Below are positions 24,251-34,044 of a stretch of 64,000 nucleotides of DNA, in pieces. This DNA is from an uncultured Oscillospiraceae bacterium (GTDB lineage Bacteria > Bacillota > Clostridia > Oscillospirales > Oscillospiraceae). Under the pieces are notes generated by a model, which searched no databases, was not told the DNA's origin, and worked only from the letters and a program-made list of their open reading frames with translations. Every line of letters begins with the position of its first letter. Position 1 is the stretch's first letter. The position numbers were made by a program, and so were the translations under genes. The stretch is from the NCBI GenBank assembly GCA_944387065.1, contig CALXDM010000004.1, forward strand, positions 62,001 through 126,000. The letters are read 5' to 3'.

Positions 24251-26617
24251 TTACGAAACGTCCACCAGCCCGTCCCGGACGGTGATGGTCACCGGGCCGG
24301 ATAAGTCGGTGCGGTAGACCTGGGCCCCGGCGGCGGCCAGCCGCTTTAGGGTTTCAGGGGCGGGGTGGCCGTAGGAGTTGCGCCCCACCGAGATGACGGC
24401 CAGCTCTGGACGCAACCGATCCAGCAGGACGGGGTCGGTGGAGCCGGCCGAGCCGTGGTGGCCCACCAGCAGCAGCTCCAGATCGGGCAGGGGCTGGTAC
24501 TTGACCAGCATACGCTCTACGAAGGCGTCCGCGTCGCCGGTGATGAGCGCGTCAAACCCCTGGGCGCTGCACAGGGCGAACAGCCCCTCCTCATTGGAGG
24601 TGCCCCGACCCATGGGGGGCAGCAGGGTGAGCTGGGCGTGGCCCAGGGGATAGGTGAGAGCGTCCGCCCCCACAAAGGTGAGTTCGGCCCCCTCCCGATG
24701 GGCCAGATCCTCCAGCAGGGCCAGCTGCTGGGGATGGGTTTGCACCCGGGGCAGGGCCACCTGGGCGATGTCCAGCCGCTGGAAGAGTTGGGCCACTCCG
24801 TTGAAGTGGTCGTCGTCCAAGTGGGTGAGCACCAGCAGATCCAGCCGGGTGCGGCCCAGCGCGGCCAGCCGGTCGGTGGCCAGGTCCCCCGGGTTGTCCC
24901 CGCCGCTGCCGCCGCAGTCCACCAGAGCGGCCCGGTCACCGGACAGCAGCAGGGTGGAGGCCCCCTGCCCCACATCCAAGGCAGTGAGGGTGAGGTCGGC
25001 CCGGGCTACGCCCCAGGCGTTCAGGCCGATGGCGGCGGCCAACAGCAGCGCCAGCGACCCCGCCGCGGTTGCCAGCCGTCGGGCGGGACGGCGGCCCCAA
25101 ATCACGGCGGGCAGATGGAGGTAGGCCGCCCCCAGCCACAGCTGGAACATGGGCTGGGACGCATCCAGACAGGCCAGGGGCCAGCAGCCCACCCGCAGGA
25201 CCACCCACCGGATGTAATGGGCCAGCAGCCCGAGCACCCCGCCGGGCACTGCGGCCAGGCCGGGTAGAAAGATGCCCAGCACCCCCAGGAACAGCCCCGC
25301 CACGGTGAGGGCGCTCACCGCCCACAAGGTGAGGATATTGGTCAGCGGGGCAGCCAGGGGGATCTGGCCAAAATATAGGGCCAGCAGGGGAGTGGTGAAC
25401 AGCATGGCAGCCAGGGACACGCTGACGTTGGCCCCCACCCACCGGCAGACCTGCCAGGCCGCCCGGGCGGGCAGCCCGTCCCGCCCCTTCAGACGGGCGC
25501 GGAAGGGGGAGAGCAGGGCCCGGTTGAGGGGGGCGGCGGCCAGGGCAATGCCCAGCACGGCGCCGAAGGACAGCTGCAAGCTGATGCTGGCCGCGGCAAA
25601 GGGATTTTGGAGCAGCAGGAGCAGAAGGGCCAGGCCCAGGGAGGTGGGCAGGTCCCCTTCCCGGCGCAGCACCGGCGCGGCCAGCAGCACCACCTGCATC
25701 AGCACCGCTCGCATGGCGGAGGGGGAGCCGCCGGACAGCAGGGCGAAGAAGAACAGCAGCGGCACCAGCGCCAGCACCAGCCCCCGCCTGCCCCGGCACA
25801 GGAAGAGCAGCACCCCCATCAGAAAGGAGATGTGCATCCCGGACACCACCACCGCGTGGAGGATACCTGAGCGGTTGAGGGCGGAGGACAGCCCCTCGTC
25901 CAGCCCGGACTGCTCCCCGATGGTGACGGCGGCGGCCAGAGGGGCGGCCACCGGGTCAAAGGCGGCAGCGAGTCCCTCCCGCAGGTACCGGGCGCATAGG
26001 TCGGGCCAGTATATAAGGGGAACGGCGTCCGCCTGCTGTACCTCCAGCGGCGACTGGTTGCAGTAGGCGATGAGGAACACGCCCCTGGCGGTGTAGTAGG
26101 TGGTCTGCTCCCCGTACATCCAGGTGGAGGCCTCCAGCCGGGCCTGGCAGGTGACCCGGTCCCCCGGCTTCAGCCCGCCCCACGTTTCGTCGCCGTAGAG
26201 CAGCACGTCCGGGGCGCGCAGGCCGCCGTCCAGCCGCAGGGTCATGGACCAGCTGCCGATGGAGGTCTGCTCCGGGTAGGAGGAGACGGTGCCGGAGATT
26301 GGCCCCTCCGTCCCGGCCAGGGCCTGGGCGGGGGCGTAGAACAGGGCGGAGTAGCCGGCAAACCAGCCAAAGGCCAGCACGCCGCCCAGGCACAGGGCGG
26401 CGCCCCGGCGGGCGGCGCCAAACAGCCGCCGCCGGGCAACAGGCAGCAGGGCCAGATCGGGGTGCTCCCCCGCCCGGGGCCTGGTCGCTTGCCGGACGGC
26501 CAGCATCCCGGCCCACAGCAGGGCAGCCGCCCCGCCGGGGAGCAGCCCGCCCCAGCCGTAGCAGGCCAGCAGGCAGGCAGCGGCGAAGCCTCCGGAAAAC
26601 CAGGCCAGGGCGCGCAC
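24251..26617 (-). CDS. comEC: DNA internalization competence protein ComEC/Rec2
   Basis: ComEC forms the membrane channel for uptake of single-stranded DNA. The 788-residue protein has N-terminal membrane helices, an OB-like soluble segment (DUF4131 region), a multi-helix ComEC core (FDPVAAPLAAAVTIGEQSGLDEGL, AVVVSGMHISFLMGVLLFL, LLSGGSPSAMRAVLM) and a C-terminal metallo-beta-lactamase-like domain (VDCGGSGGDNPGDL, LVLTHLDDDHFNGV, LLLVGHHGSAGSTDP). The start is a GTG at 26617 behind a purine-rich AGGGGGGAGG. The complete domain set suggests it is functional. Confidence 0.94.
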   Translation of the reverse strand: MRALAWFSGGFAAACLLACYGWGGLLPGGAAALLWAGMLAVRQATRPRAGEHPDLALLPVARRRLFGAARRGAALCLGGVLAFGWFAGYSALFYAPAQALAGTEGPISGTVSSYPEQTSIGSWSMTLRLDGGLRAPDVLLYGDETWGGLKPGDRVTCQARLEASTWMYGEQTTYYTARGVFLIAYCNQSPLEVQQADAVPLIYWPDLCARYLREGLAAAFDPVAAPLAAAVTIGEQSGLDEGLSSALNRSGILHAVVVSGMHISFLMGVLLFLCRGRRGLVLALVPLLFFFALLSGGSPSAMRAVLMQVVLLAAPVLRREGDLPTSLGLALLLLLLQNPFAAASISLQLSFGAVLGIALAAAPLNRALLSPFRARLKGRDGLPARAAWQVCRWVGANVSVSLAAMLFTTPLLALYFGQIPLAAPLTNILTLWAVSALTVAGLFLGVLGIFLPGLAAVPGGVLGLLAHYIRWVVLRVGCWPLACLDASQPMFQLWLGAAYLHLPAVIWGRRPARRLATAAGSLALLLAAAIGLNAWGVARADLTLTALDVGQGASTLLLSGDRAALVDCGGSGGDNPGDLATDRLAALGRTRLDLLVLTHLDDDHFNGVAQLFQRLDIAQVALPRVQTHPQQLALLEDLAHREGAELTFVGADALTYPLGHAQLTLLPPMGRGTSNEEGLFALCSAQGFDALITGDADAFVERMLVKYQPLPDLELLLVGHHGSAGSTDPVLLDRLRPELAVISVGRNSYGHPAPETLKRLAAAGAQVYRTDLSGPVTITVRDGLVDVS

Positions 26618-26697
26618 GGGCCTCCCCCCCTCCCTCTGCGTGTCTTAACGCTCCATTCTACCACCCTGGAGGGGACGCGTCAATCATCCGGGTACGC

Positions 26698-26726
26698 TGT
26701 ACATTTTTGGGGGATTCTGTTATAAT
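26698..26726 (+). promoter_or_regulatory. Promoter of pcrA
   Basis: TGTACA (26698-26703) and TATAAT (26721-26726), 17 bp apart. Confidence 0.7.
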
Positions 26727-26769
26727 GAGTCAAATAAGCAAACCCCTTTGAGGGAAAGGACGGATACCC

Positions 26770-29271
26770 ATGCTCAACCAAGCCCAGGCCCAGCAGTTTT
26801 GCCGCGCCCGGCGGGACGCCATCGCCCTGCAATACCAAACCCTGAACCCCCAGCAGCGCCAGGCGGTGCTGTGTACCGAGGGGCCGCTGCTGCTGCTGGC
26901 CGGGGCGGGCTCGGGTAAGACCACGGTGCTCATCCACCGGGTGGCCAACCTGATGCGCTATGGCCGGGGCTCGGACAGCGCTGAGGTACCCGAGTGGGTG
27001 GAGCCGGAGGACCTGGAGTTTCTGCGCGCCTATGTGGAACACCCCGCGCCTGAGGGACGGGAGCGGGCCGACCGGCTGTGCGCCCTGGACCCAGCTCCCC
27101 CCTGGTCCATCCTGGCCATCACCTTTACCAATAAGGCCGCAGGGGAGCTGAAGGACCGGCTGGAGCGGATGCTGGGGCCCCAGAGCCGGGACGTGTGGGC
27201 ATCCACCTTCCACTCCGCCTGCGTGCGCATCCTGCGTCGGGACATCGAGAAGCTGGGGTTCCCGGCCTCCTTCACCATCTATGACACCGACGACGCCCAG
27301 CGGGTGATGAAGGACTGCCTGAAGGAGCTGAACCTGGACGATAAGCGATTCCCCCCCCGGTCGGTGCTGTCGGTGATCTCCCAGGCCAAGGACAAGCTGC
27401 AGCTCAGCGCCGACTTTGCCCGGGCCAGCCAGGCGGCAGGGGACTTCCGGCTGGAGCAGATCGCCCGGCTGTACGGCCTGTATGAGAAAAAGCTGTGGGA
27501 GGCCGGGGCGCTGGACTTTGACGATCTCATCCTGCACACCGTGCGCCTGCTGGAGCAGGACGGGCAGGTGCTGGAGTACTATCAGCGCAAGTTCCGCTAT
27601 GTGCTGGTGGACGAGTATCAGGACACCAACAACCTGCAGTACCGCCTGACCGCCCTGCTGGCGGGGGGGCGGAAGAACCTGTGCGTGGTGGGGGACGACG
27701 ACCAGTCCATCTATCGCTTCCGGGGGGCCACCATTGAGAACATCCTGAACTTTGAGCAGCAGTACCAGGGCTGCCGCACCATCCGGCTGGAGCAGAACTA
27801 CCGTTCCACCAAGAACATCCTGGCCGCGGCCAACGCCGTCATCAGCCACAACCAGGGCCGCAAGGGCAAGCAGCTGTGGACGGCGGGGGCTGCGGGCGAC
27901 CTGGTGGAGCTGCACACCGCCCTGGACGAGAATGGCGAGGCCCAGTATGTGGCCAATGCCATTCTGGAGGGCTACCGGAAGGGGGGGCGGTGGAACGACT
28001 ATGCCATCCTCTATCGGATGAACGCCCAGTCCAACCAGCTGGAGGTGGCCTTCAAGCGCAACGGCATCCCCTACCGGATCATTGGGGGCACCCGTTTCTT
28101 CGACCGGGCGGAGGTGAAGGATATGCTGGCCTACCTGTGCGTGGTCAACAACCGCCAGGACGATCTGCGCCTGCGCCGGATCATCAACAACCCGCCCCGG
28201 GGCATCGGCCAGGCCACGGTGGACAAGGCGGCGGCCATCGCGGCTCGGGAGGGGGTCTCCCTGTGGCAGGTCATCGCCCAGCCCGCCGCCCACCAAGAGC
28301 TGGAGCGGGCCGCGGCCCGGCTGACCCAGTTTGCCGGGCTGATCGACCAGCTGGCCGCCCTGGCCCGGAGCATGGACTTGCCCGCCTTCTATGAAGAAGT
28401 GGTGGCCCGCACCGGCTATGCCGATATGCTCCAGGCCAAGGGGGACGTGGAGAGCCGCACCCGGCTGGAGAACGTGCGGGAGCTGCTTACCTCCATCCAG
28501 AGCTATTTGGCCAACGCGGAGGGGGAGCCCTCCCTGGCGGGCTTCCTGGATGAGATCGCCCTGTACACCGACCTGGACAACCACGACGCCAACGAGGAGG
28601 CGGTGGTGATGATGACCATGCACGCGGCCAAGGGATTGGAGTTCCCGGTGGTGTTCGTGGTGGGCATGGAGGAGGGGATCTTCCCGGGGATGCGCACCAT
28701 TGGCGACCCGGAGGAGATGGAGGAGGAGCGGCGGTTGTGCTATGTGGCCCTGACCCGGGCCAAGCGGCGGCTGTGCCTGACCTGTGCGGGCCGGCGGATG
28801 CTCTTTGGCCGCACCAGCGCCAACCGCCCCTCCCGGTTTGCCGGGGAGATCCCGGAGCAGCTGCTGGAGCAGACGGGGGAAGAGGGTCGGCCCTGGGGGA
28901 CGAGCTGGCAGGGCGAGGATTTCGACCAGACTCCCCGCCCGTCCGCCCTGGAGGGGTATGCCGGGCGGAGCAGCCGCCCTGCCCCGCCCCGCCCGTCCGG
29001 CTATTACACCCCGCCCGGGGCCTCGGTTCCCAGGAAGCCCGCCCCGCCCCGCCGGGCCAAGGCCGCCTCTCCGGCCCCCCAGGGGACGGGGGCCGCGCCT
29101 CTGCCCAGCTATGCCAAGGGGGATGTGGTGGAGCACCGGGCCTTTGGACGGGGCATGGTGCTCACGGTGCAGAAGATGGGGGGCGACGCCCTGTTGGAAA
29201 TCGCCTTTGACGGAGTGGGCACCAAACGTTTGATGCTGAAATCGGCCCAGCAGAACATGAAGAAGCTGTGA
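26770..29271 (+). CDS. pcrA: ATP-dependent DNA helicase PcrA/UvrD
   Basis: An SF1A 3'-5' helicase for repair and replication restart. The 833-residue protein has Walker A LLLLAGAGSGKTTVL, motif Ia AITFTNKAAGELKDRL, Walker B VLVDEYQDTN, motif III VVGDDDQSIYRFRGA, motif IV LEQNYRS, motif V TMHAAKGLEFPVVFV and motif VI YVALTRAKRR. A charged insert of about 45 residues (VPEWVEPEDLEFLRAYVEHP) lies between motifs I and Ia. The C-terminus has a Pro-rich linker and the Tudor-like RNA-polymerase-binding domain (VVEHRAFGRGMVLTVQKMGG). AAAGGA lies 11 nt before the ATG. Confidence 0.96.
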   Translation: MLNQAQAQQFCRARRDAIALQYQTLNPQQRQAVLCTEGPLLLLAGAGSGKTTVLIHRVANLMRYGRGSDSAEVPEWVEPEDLEFLRAYVEHPAPEGRERADRLCALDPAPPWSILAITFTNKAAGELKDRLERMLGPQSRDVWASTFHSACVRILRRDIEKLGFPASFTIYDTDDAQRVMKDCLKELNLDDKRFPPRSVLSVISQAKDKLQLSADFARASQAAGDFRLEQIARLYGLYEKKLWEAGALDFDDLILHTVRLLEQDGQVLEYYQRKFRYVLVDEYQDTNNLQYRLTALLAGGRKNLCVVGDDDQSIYRFRGATIENILNFEQQYQGCRTIRLEQNYRSTKNILAAANAVISHNQGRKGKQLWTAGAAGDLVELHTALDENGEAQYVANAILEGYRKGGRWNDYAILYRMNAQSNQLEVAFKRNGIPYRIIGGTRFFDRAEVKDMLAYLCVVNNRQDDLRLRRIINNPPRGIGQATVDKAAAIAAREGVSLWQVIAQPAAHQELERAAARLTQFAGLIDQLAALARSMDLPAFYEEVVARTGYADMLQAKGDVESRTRLENVRELLTSIQSYLANAEGEPSLAGFLDEIALYTDLDNHDANEEAVVMMTMHAAKGLEFPVVFVVGMEEGIFPGMRTIGDPEEMEEERRLCYVALTRAKRRLCLTCAGRRMLFGRTSANRPSRFAGEIPEQLLEQTGEEGRPWGTSWQGEDFDQTPRPSALEGYAGRSSRPAPPRPSGYYTPPGASVPRKPAPPRRAKAASPAPQGTGAAPLPSYAKGDVVEHRAFGRGMVLTVQKMGGDALLEIAFDGVGTKRLMLKSAQQNMKKL

Positions 29272-29300
29272 GGACAGCCTCTGCCTGCCCCCGCAGCAAA

Positions 29301-29330
29301 CAAGGGCGCGCGGATTCCCGCGCGCCCTTG
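29301..29330. terminator. Bidirectional terminator between pcrA and the aromatic operon
   Basis: CAAGGGCGCGCGG pairs with its complement around ATTC, between the pcrA stop and the last gene of the minus-strand operon. Confidence 0.8.
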
Positions 29331-29333
29331 CCT

Positions 29334-29981
29334 TTATGATTGGAATGGATCGGGGCACACCAGCTCCTCCAGCGAGCGGACATACCGGCTGCACACCCGT
29401 TGGAGCTCCTCCTGCCGGTGGGCGTAAAAGGGGTCGTACACCCCCACGGCGGCCATGCCGGCGGCCCGGGCGGTGGCGCAGTTGGCGGGGCTGTCGTCAA
29501 ACAGCACGCACGCCTGGGGCGGCACGCCCAGCAGCTGGCATAGCTGGGTAAAGCACCGGGGATCGTGTTTGTCCAGCCCCAGCTCCTCAGCGTAGACGAT
29601 GTGCCGGAAGTAGCCGGACAGCTGGAACCGCTCCAGAGCCAGCCGGGCCAGAGCGGGGCGGCAGGCGGTGAACAGGGCCATGTCCCGCCCCTCCCGCCGG
29701 CACTGCTCCAGCAGGGCCAGTGCCCCCGGCTTCAGGGGAACCTGCTCCCGATAGCGCCGGGCGGCCAGGGCCTCCCACTCGGCCATGATGGCCTCCGGGC
29801 TGTCGGGCAGGCGGTAGTAGTCCCGGGTGAACTGGGCTGCCACCGGGAAGATGGACCGGCCCACCACGTCTTCGTACTCCCGGGTGAGCTGCAGGCCTCG
29901 GCGGGAGAGGAACTCCAGATCCACCTGCGCCCACAGGCCGTTGGAGTCGGTGAGGGTGCCGTCCAGATCAAAGAGGTACAC
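29334..29981 (-). CDS. HAD superfamily phosphatase
   Basis: A 215-residue HAD hydrolase with motif I LFDLDGTLTDS at the extreme N-terminus, a helical cap, motif II ALFTACRP, the motif III Lys (LGLDKHDPRCF) and motif IV VLFDDSPANCATARAAG. The pattern is that of phosphoglycolate/beta-phosphoglucomutase-like phosphatases; the substrate is unknown. The start is a GTG at 29981, 7 nt after GGGAGGTG; an out-of-frame ATG lies inside the gap. It is the last gene of the aromatic operon, 20 bp after pheA. Confidence 0.9.
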   Translation of the reverse strand: MYLFDLDGTLTDSNGLWAQVDLEFLSRRGLQLTREYEDVVGRSIFPVAAQFTRDYYRLPDSPEAIMAEWEALAARRYREQVPLKPGALALLEQCRREGRDMALFTACRPALARLALERFQLSGYFRHIVYAEELGLDKHDPRCFTQLCQLLGVPPQACVLFDDSPANCATARAAGMAAVGVYDPFYAHRQEELQRVCSRYVRSLEELVCPDPFQS

Positions 29982-30001
29982 CAGCCATCACCTCCCGCCC
30001 G

Positions 30002-31156
30002 TCACTCCAGGTTGGAGCGGAAGTTGCCCAGCACCCGGAAGTCCCCGGTGGTCTGGGCCAGCTCATGGAGCACGTCGCTGGTGACCTGCTGGTCCAGATG
30101 GCCGTTGAACTCCAGGAAGAACATGTACTCCCAGCTGCGCTGGGGCAGGGGGCGGGACTCCAGCTTCACCACGTTCAGCCCCCGCATGGCAAAGATGGTG
30201 AGGATCTCGTGCAGGGAGCCCGCCTCATGGGGCAGGAGGAAGACCGTGCTGATCTTGTCCGCCCCCTCCCGCAGCTCCATGCGGGGGGAGACCACCACAA
30301 AGCGGGTAGTGTTCTGGCTGTTGTGGTTGATACCCCGGGCCAGCACTTGCAGCCCGTAGAGCTGGGCGGCCCGCTCCGAGCCGATGGCCGCCCGGGTCAC
30401 GTCACCGCTGGCGGCCACCATCTGGGCCGACCCGGCGGTGTCTGCCTGGGGGACCGCCCGCCAGTTTGGGTGGGCGGCCAAGTACTGCTCGCATTGGAAC
30501 AGGCCCTGCTCGTGGGAGTAGACGTGGGTGATGGTGTCCAGGCTGGCGCCGGGCGGGGCCATGAGACAGTGCTCCACCCGGACGGTGGTCTCCCCCACGA
30601 TGAAGTAGTCAAACTGGCTGAGCAGGTCGTAGATCTGGCGGATGGCGCCGGTGGAGCTGTTCTCCATGGGCAGCACCGCGTAGTCCGCCCGCCCCTCCCG
30701 CAGGGCCTCAAAGGCGTGCTCAAACTGCTCCACCCCCTGGGCGCCGGACTGGGGGCCGAAAAAGTTCAGGCAGGCCTGCTCGCTGTAAGCGCCGGGCACC
30801 CCCTGATAGACCACCCGGGGATGGGCCACCGGGGGGCGGATCTGGGATCTGGCCTGGAGATAGCGGCGCAGGCCGGGGTTTTCCGCCCCCTCCCGCAGCA
30901 GGTCCCGCTGCTGCCGGCGGGACAGGGCCATGATGGTTTGGAACAGGATGGTGGCCGCCGGGCGCAGCGCCGGACCGGCCAGCGCGCCCTTGTCCAGCAG
31001 GACCTGGCGTTCCCGCTCCTGGTCCAGCACGGGCAGGTTGTGCTCGGCCTTGTAAAGCCCCACCTGGCGGGTGAGCTCCATGCGCTGGCGGAACAGATCC
31101 ATCATCTGCCGGTCCACCTGGTCGATCTGACCGCGCAGGTGCTGCAGTTGGTCCAT
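30002..31156 (-). CDS. pheA: Bifunctional chorismate mutase / prephenate dehydratase
   Basis: PheA converts chorismate to prephenate and on to phenylpyruvate. The 384-residue protein has an AroQ-type mutase (LRGQIDQVDRQMMDLFRQRMEL), a prephenate dehydratase domain (VVYQGVPGAYSEQACLNFFG, VLPMENSSTGAIRQIYDLL, NHNSQNTTRFVVVSP with the catalytic Thr region) and a C-terminal ACT domain (LPHEAGSLHEILTIFAMRGLNVVKLESRP) with the phenylalanine-binding ESRP motif. Its ATG overlaps the upstream gene stop (TAATG). It is the phenylalanine-specific member of the operon, matching the Phe-rich leader peptide. Confidence 0.96.
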   Translation of the reverse strand: MDQLQHLRGQIDQVDRQMMDLFRQRMELTRQVGLYKAEHNLPVLDQERERQVLLDKGALAGPALRPAATILFQTIMALSRRQQRDLLREGAENPGLRRYLQARSQIRPPVAHPRVVYQGVPGAYSEQACLNFFGPQSGAQGVEQFEHAFEALREGRADYAVLPMENSSTGAIRQIYDLLSQFDYFIVGETTVRVEHCLMAPPGASLDTITHVYSHEQGLFQCEQYLAAHPNWRAVPQADTAGSAQMVAASGDVTRAAIGSERAAQLYGLQVLARGINHNSQNTTRFVVVSPRMELREGADKISTVFLLPHEAGSLHEILTIFAMRGLNVVKLESRPLPQRSWEYMFFLEFNGHLDQQVTSDVLHELAQTTGDFRVLGNFRSNLE

Positions 31157-31647
31157 TATCGGTACAGCTCCTTCAGGTTGAGATAGTTCTGGGTGCTCAG
31201 TGGGAGCGCGTCGATCTCCTCCTGGGTGAGGGAGCGCTTGAGCTTGGCGGGGGAGCCCATCGCCAGGGAGCCCTCAGGGATCACCATGCCGCCGGGGACC
31301 AGCGCGCCGGCGGCCACGATGCAGTTCCGGCCTACCACCGCTCCGTCCATGACAATGGCCCCCATGCCGATGATGCAGTTGTCCCCCACGGTGCAGCCGT
31401 GGAGTACGGCGTTGTGGCCCACGGTGACTCCCCGGCCCACGCGCAGCGGGTCGGTGTGGCTGGTATGCAGAGTGCAGTTGTCCTGGATGTTGGTGTCCTC
31501 CCCAATGGTGACGCTTGACTCATCGCCCCGGATCACGGCGTTGAACCACACCGAGCAGCCCGAGGCGATCTGGACGTCGCCGACGATGTGCGCGCCGGGG
31601 AGGATGACCACGTCCTGCGCGATCCGGCAGTTGGAATTGGTGTTCAT
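31156..31647 (-). CDS. Gamma carbonic anhydrase-like hexapeptide protein
   Basis: A 163-residue left-handed beta-helix protein of the YrdA/gamma-carbonic anhydrase group. Hexapeptide repeats run through GDVQIASGCSVWFNAVIRGD and VGRGVTVGHNAVLHGCTVGDNCIIGMGAIVMDG. His residues in HTSHTDP, VGHNAVLHG are placed as zinc ligands. It lies between aroC and pheA with tight spacing, an unusual place; it may simply ride in the operon or supply bicarbonate. Activity cannot be judged from sequence. Confidence 0.9.
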   Translation of the reverse strand: MNTNSNCRIAQDVVILPGAHIVGDVQIASGCSVWFNAVIRGDESSVTIGEDTNIQDNCTLHTSHTDPLRVGRGVTVGHNAVLHGCTVGDNCIIGMGAIVMDGAVVGRNCIVAAGALVPGGMVIPEGSLAMGSPAKLKRSLTQEEIDALPLSTQNYLNLKELYR

Positions 31648-31697
31648 GGGCAGATATGCTCCTTTTGAGAAAGATGTTGGCTGGGAAAGGCCGCCGG

Positions 31698-32744
31698 TCA
31701 GATGCCCAGCAGTTCACAGGCGGCCAAGGCCGCGGCGGCCTCCAGCACAGGCACCGCCCGAGGGACCAGGCAGGGGTCGTGGCGGCCGTGTAGCTCCAGC
31801 ACCGCGTTTTCCCCTTTGGCCAGGTCTACTGTGAACTGGGGCCGGGCGATGGAGGGGGTGGGGCGCAGGGTGACCTCAAAGACCAAGGGCATCCCATTGG
31901 TGATGCCGCCGTTGATGCCGCCGGCGCAGTTGTGCTCGGCCCGCACCGCCCCGTCCTCGTCCACATACAGCGGGTCGTTGGCCTCCGAGCCCCGCATGAG
32001 GGAGAAGGCGGTGCCCGCCCCAAAGGCCACGGCCTTCACCGCCGGGACGGCGAACAGGTACTGGGAGAAGATGCCCTCCGCGTTCTCCCCAAAGCCCGGG
32101 CCGCCCAGGCCGGCGGGCAGGCCGAACACGGCGCACTCCACGCTGCCCCCCACGCTGTCCAGCTCCTTCCGGGCCTGGGCGATGGCGGCCTTCATCTCCG
32201 CCCCCTTCTGGTCGTTGAGCACGGGGAAGGGCTTGTCCGCTGCGGCTGACAGGCTCTCCCAGTCCTCCAGGGGGTCGTCGGAGATGCCGTAGATGCCGCT
32301 GATGTGCCCGCCCACCCGGATGCCCCGCAGGGCCAGGATCTGCTTGGCTACCCCCCCGGCAAAGACCAGCGGGGCGGTGAGCCGGCCGGAGAAATGCCCC
32401 CCGCCCCGGTAGTCGTGAAAGCCGCCATAGCGCACGAAGGCAGGGTAATCGGCGTGGCCCGGGCGGGCCAGGTCTTTGGTGCGGGCGTAGTCCTGGGAGC
32501 GGGTGTCCGTATTGGCGATGACGGCGCACAGAGGCGCGCCGGTGGTCCTGCCCTCAAACACGCCTGAGAGCAGCTCCGGCTGGTCGGCCTCCTTCCGGGC
32601 GGTGGACCAGGGGTTGCGCCCCGGCGCTCGCCGGTCCAGCTCCCGCTGGATGGCCGGCAGATCCAGCGCTATGCCCGCCGGCACCCCGGTCAGGGTGACG
32701 CCGATGGCCGGGCCGTGGCTCTCCCCAAAGATGGTGTATTTCAT
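31698..32744 (-). CDS. aroC: Chorismate synthase
   Basis: AroC makes chorismate from EPSP using reduced FMN. The 348-residue protein has all three signatures: GESHGPAIGVTLTGVPAGI, GHADYPAFVRYGGFHDYRGGGHFSGRLTA, and the C-terminal RPTPSIARPQFTVDL, plus EHNCAGGINGGITNGMPLVF. The ATG at 32744 follows the aroA stop by 7 bp and has GAGGAG upstream. Confidence 0.97.
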   Translation of the reverse strand: MKYTIFGESHGPAIGVTLTGVPAGIALDLPAIQRELDRRAPGRNPWSTARKEADQPELLSGVFEGRTTGAPLCAVIANTDTRSQDYARTKDLARPGHADYPAFVRYGGFHDYRGGGHFSGRLTAPLVFAGGVAKQILALRGIRVGGHISGIYGISDDPLEDWESLSAAADKPFPVLNDQKGAEMKAAIAQARKELDSVGGSVECAVFGLPAGLGGPGFGENAEGIFSQYLFAVPAVKAVAFGAGTAFSLMRGSEANDPLYVDEDGAVRAEHNCAGGINGGITNGMPLVFEVTLRPTPSIARPQFTVDLAKGENAVLELHGRHDPCLVPRAVPVLEAAAALAACELLGI

Positions 32745-32751
32745 GGCTCGC

Positions 32752-33981
32752 TCACTCCTCTCGGGCGATGCGCCCGCCCAGAGCCTTGTAATCGTCCCAG
32801 AAGCTGGGATAGGACTTGTCCACACACTGGGCCCCAAGCAGGGTGACAGGGGCCTGGCACCGGGTGGCGGCGATGGCCGCCATCATGGCGATGCGGTGGT
32901 CGTTGTGGCAGGAGAGGGCCATGCCGCCTTGAAACCCATCCCGGCCCGTTACCTGCATACCGTCAGGGAACTGCTCCACCAAGACGCCCAGGGCGGACAG
33001 TACGTCGGCCACTGCGGCGATGCGGTCGCTCTCCTTGAGGCGCAGCCTGGCCCCGCCGCCGATGTGGGTGACCAGGCCGGGCCGGGCGGCGGCCATGAGG
33101 GCCAGGGCGGGGAACAGGTCGGGGCATTGGCTCACGTCGATGAACAGCGCGCCCTCCGCCTGGGCCAGCTGCCGGCTGAGGGCGTCCACCCGGGCGTCCG
33201 GCTGGACGGAGGCGGGGTCCAGCCCGCAGATGGATACCGGGCTGCCCAGGGCCTGGGCGGCGTACCAAAAGGCGGCCTGGGACCAGTCGGTCTCCACGGC
33301 CCGGGTCAGGGGCCGGTAGCGCTGCCCTCCAGGGACGTCCCAGCCGGACAGGTGCACCCCGGCGGCCTCCATGGCCTGGCGGGTGAGGGCCACATAATCT
33401 TCCGACTCCAGCGGGGAGGTGGGTTGGATGCGGGAGGGCCCTTCCAGCAGGGGCAGGGCGAACAGTAGGCCGGTGAAGAACTGGCTGGACACATCCCCCG
33501 GCAGGGGATAGTCCCCCGGCGGGAGCAGGCCGCTGACGGTGAGGGCCTGCTCCGTCTGCTCCCAGACGATCCCTTTTGGGGGCAACAGCTGGGCGTAGGG
33601 GGTCAAGGGCCGCTGCAACAGCCGCCCCCGACCGGTGAAGATCCCGCCTCCCCGCACTGCCAGGGCCACGGGGATGAGAAAGCGCAGGGTGGAGCCGGAC
33701 TCCCCGCAGTCCAGGCGGGGCAGGGCCATCCTGCGCAGGGGAGACATGGGGCTGGCCTCCACCCCCGCCACGGTGACGGTGGAGCCGTGGACCTGGATGC
33801 GGGCGCCCAGCTGCTCCAGGCAGCGGATGGTGGCGGCGATGTCCTGGGACAGGGCCACATTGGAAATGGTGCTCTCCCCCTGGGCCAGGGCGGCGGCCAG
33901 GAGGAAGCGGTGGGCCTGGCTCTTGGAGGGCGGCGGTGTGACAGCCCCCTGGAGCCGGGTGGGAAGTATGGTGATGTTCAT
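32752..33981 (-). CDS. aroA: 3-phosphoshikimate 1-carboxyvinyltransferase (EPSP synthase)
   Basis: AroA adds enolpyruvate to shikimate-3-phosphate. The 409-residue protein has TPPPSKSQAHRFLLAAALA (substrate-binding KSxxxR), LDCGESGSTLRFLIPVAL, GDVSSQFFTGLLFALP and RLKESDRIAAVADVL with CHNDHRIAMMAAIAA. The glyphosate-contact stretch reads LDCGESGSTLR, where many enzymes have NAGTAMR, so it falls in the second (class II-like) EPSPS group. AGGAGG lies 6 nt before the ATG at 33981; an earlier in-frame start lacks support. Confidence 0.96.
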   Translation of the reverse strand: MNITILPTRLQGAVTPPPSKSQAHRFLLAAALAQGESTISNVALSQDIAATIRCLEQLGARIQVHGSTVTVAGVEASPMSPLRRMALPRLDCGESGSTLRFLIPVALAVRGGGIFTGRGRLLQRPLTPYAQLLPPKGIVWEQTEQALTVSGLLPPGDYPLPGDVSSQFFTGLLFALPLLEGPSRIQPTSPLESEDYVALTRQAMEAAGVHLSGWDVPGGQRYRPLTRAVETDWSQAAFWYAAQALGSPVSICGLDPASVQPDARVDALSRQLAQAEGALFIDVSQCPDLFPALALMAAARPGLVTHIGGGARLRLKESDRIAAVADVLSALGVLVEQFPDGMQVTGRDGFQGGMALSCHNDHRIAMMAAIAATRCQAPVTLLGAQCVDKSYPSFWDDYKALGGRIAREE

Positions 33982-34044
33982 AGCGGCCCTCCTTTCATGC
34001 CCCGCGGGCCCAGCCGGCACGGGCCGGGGGAGGGGCGGGCGATC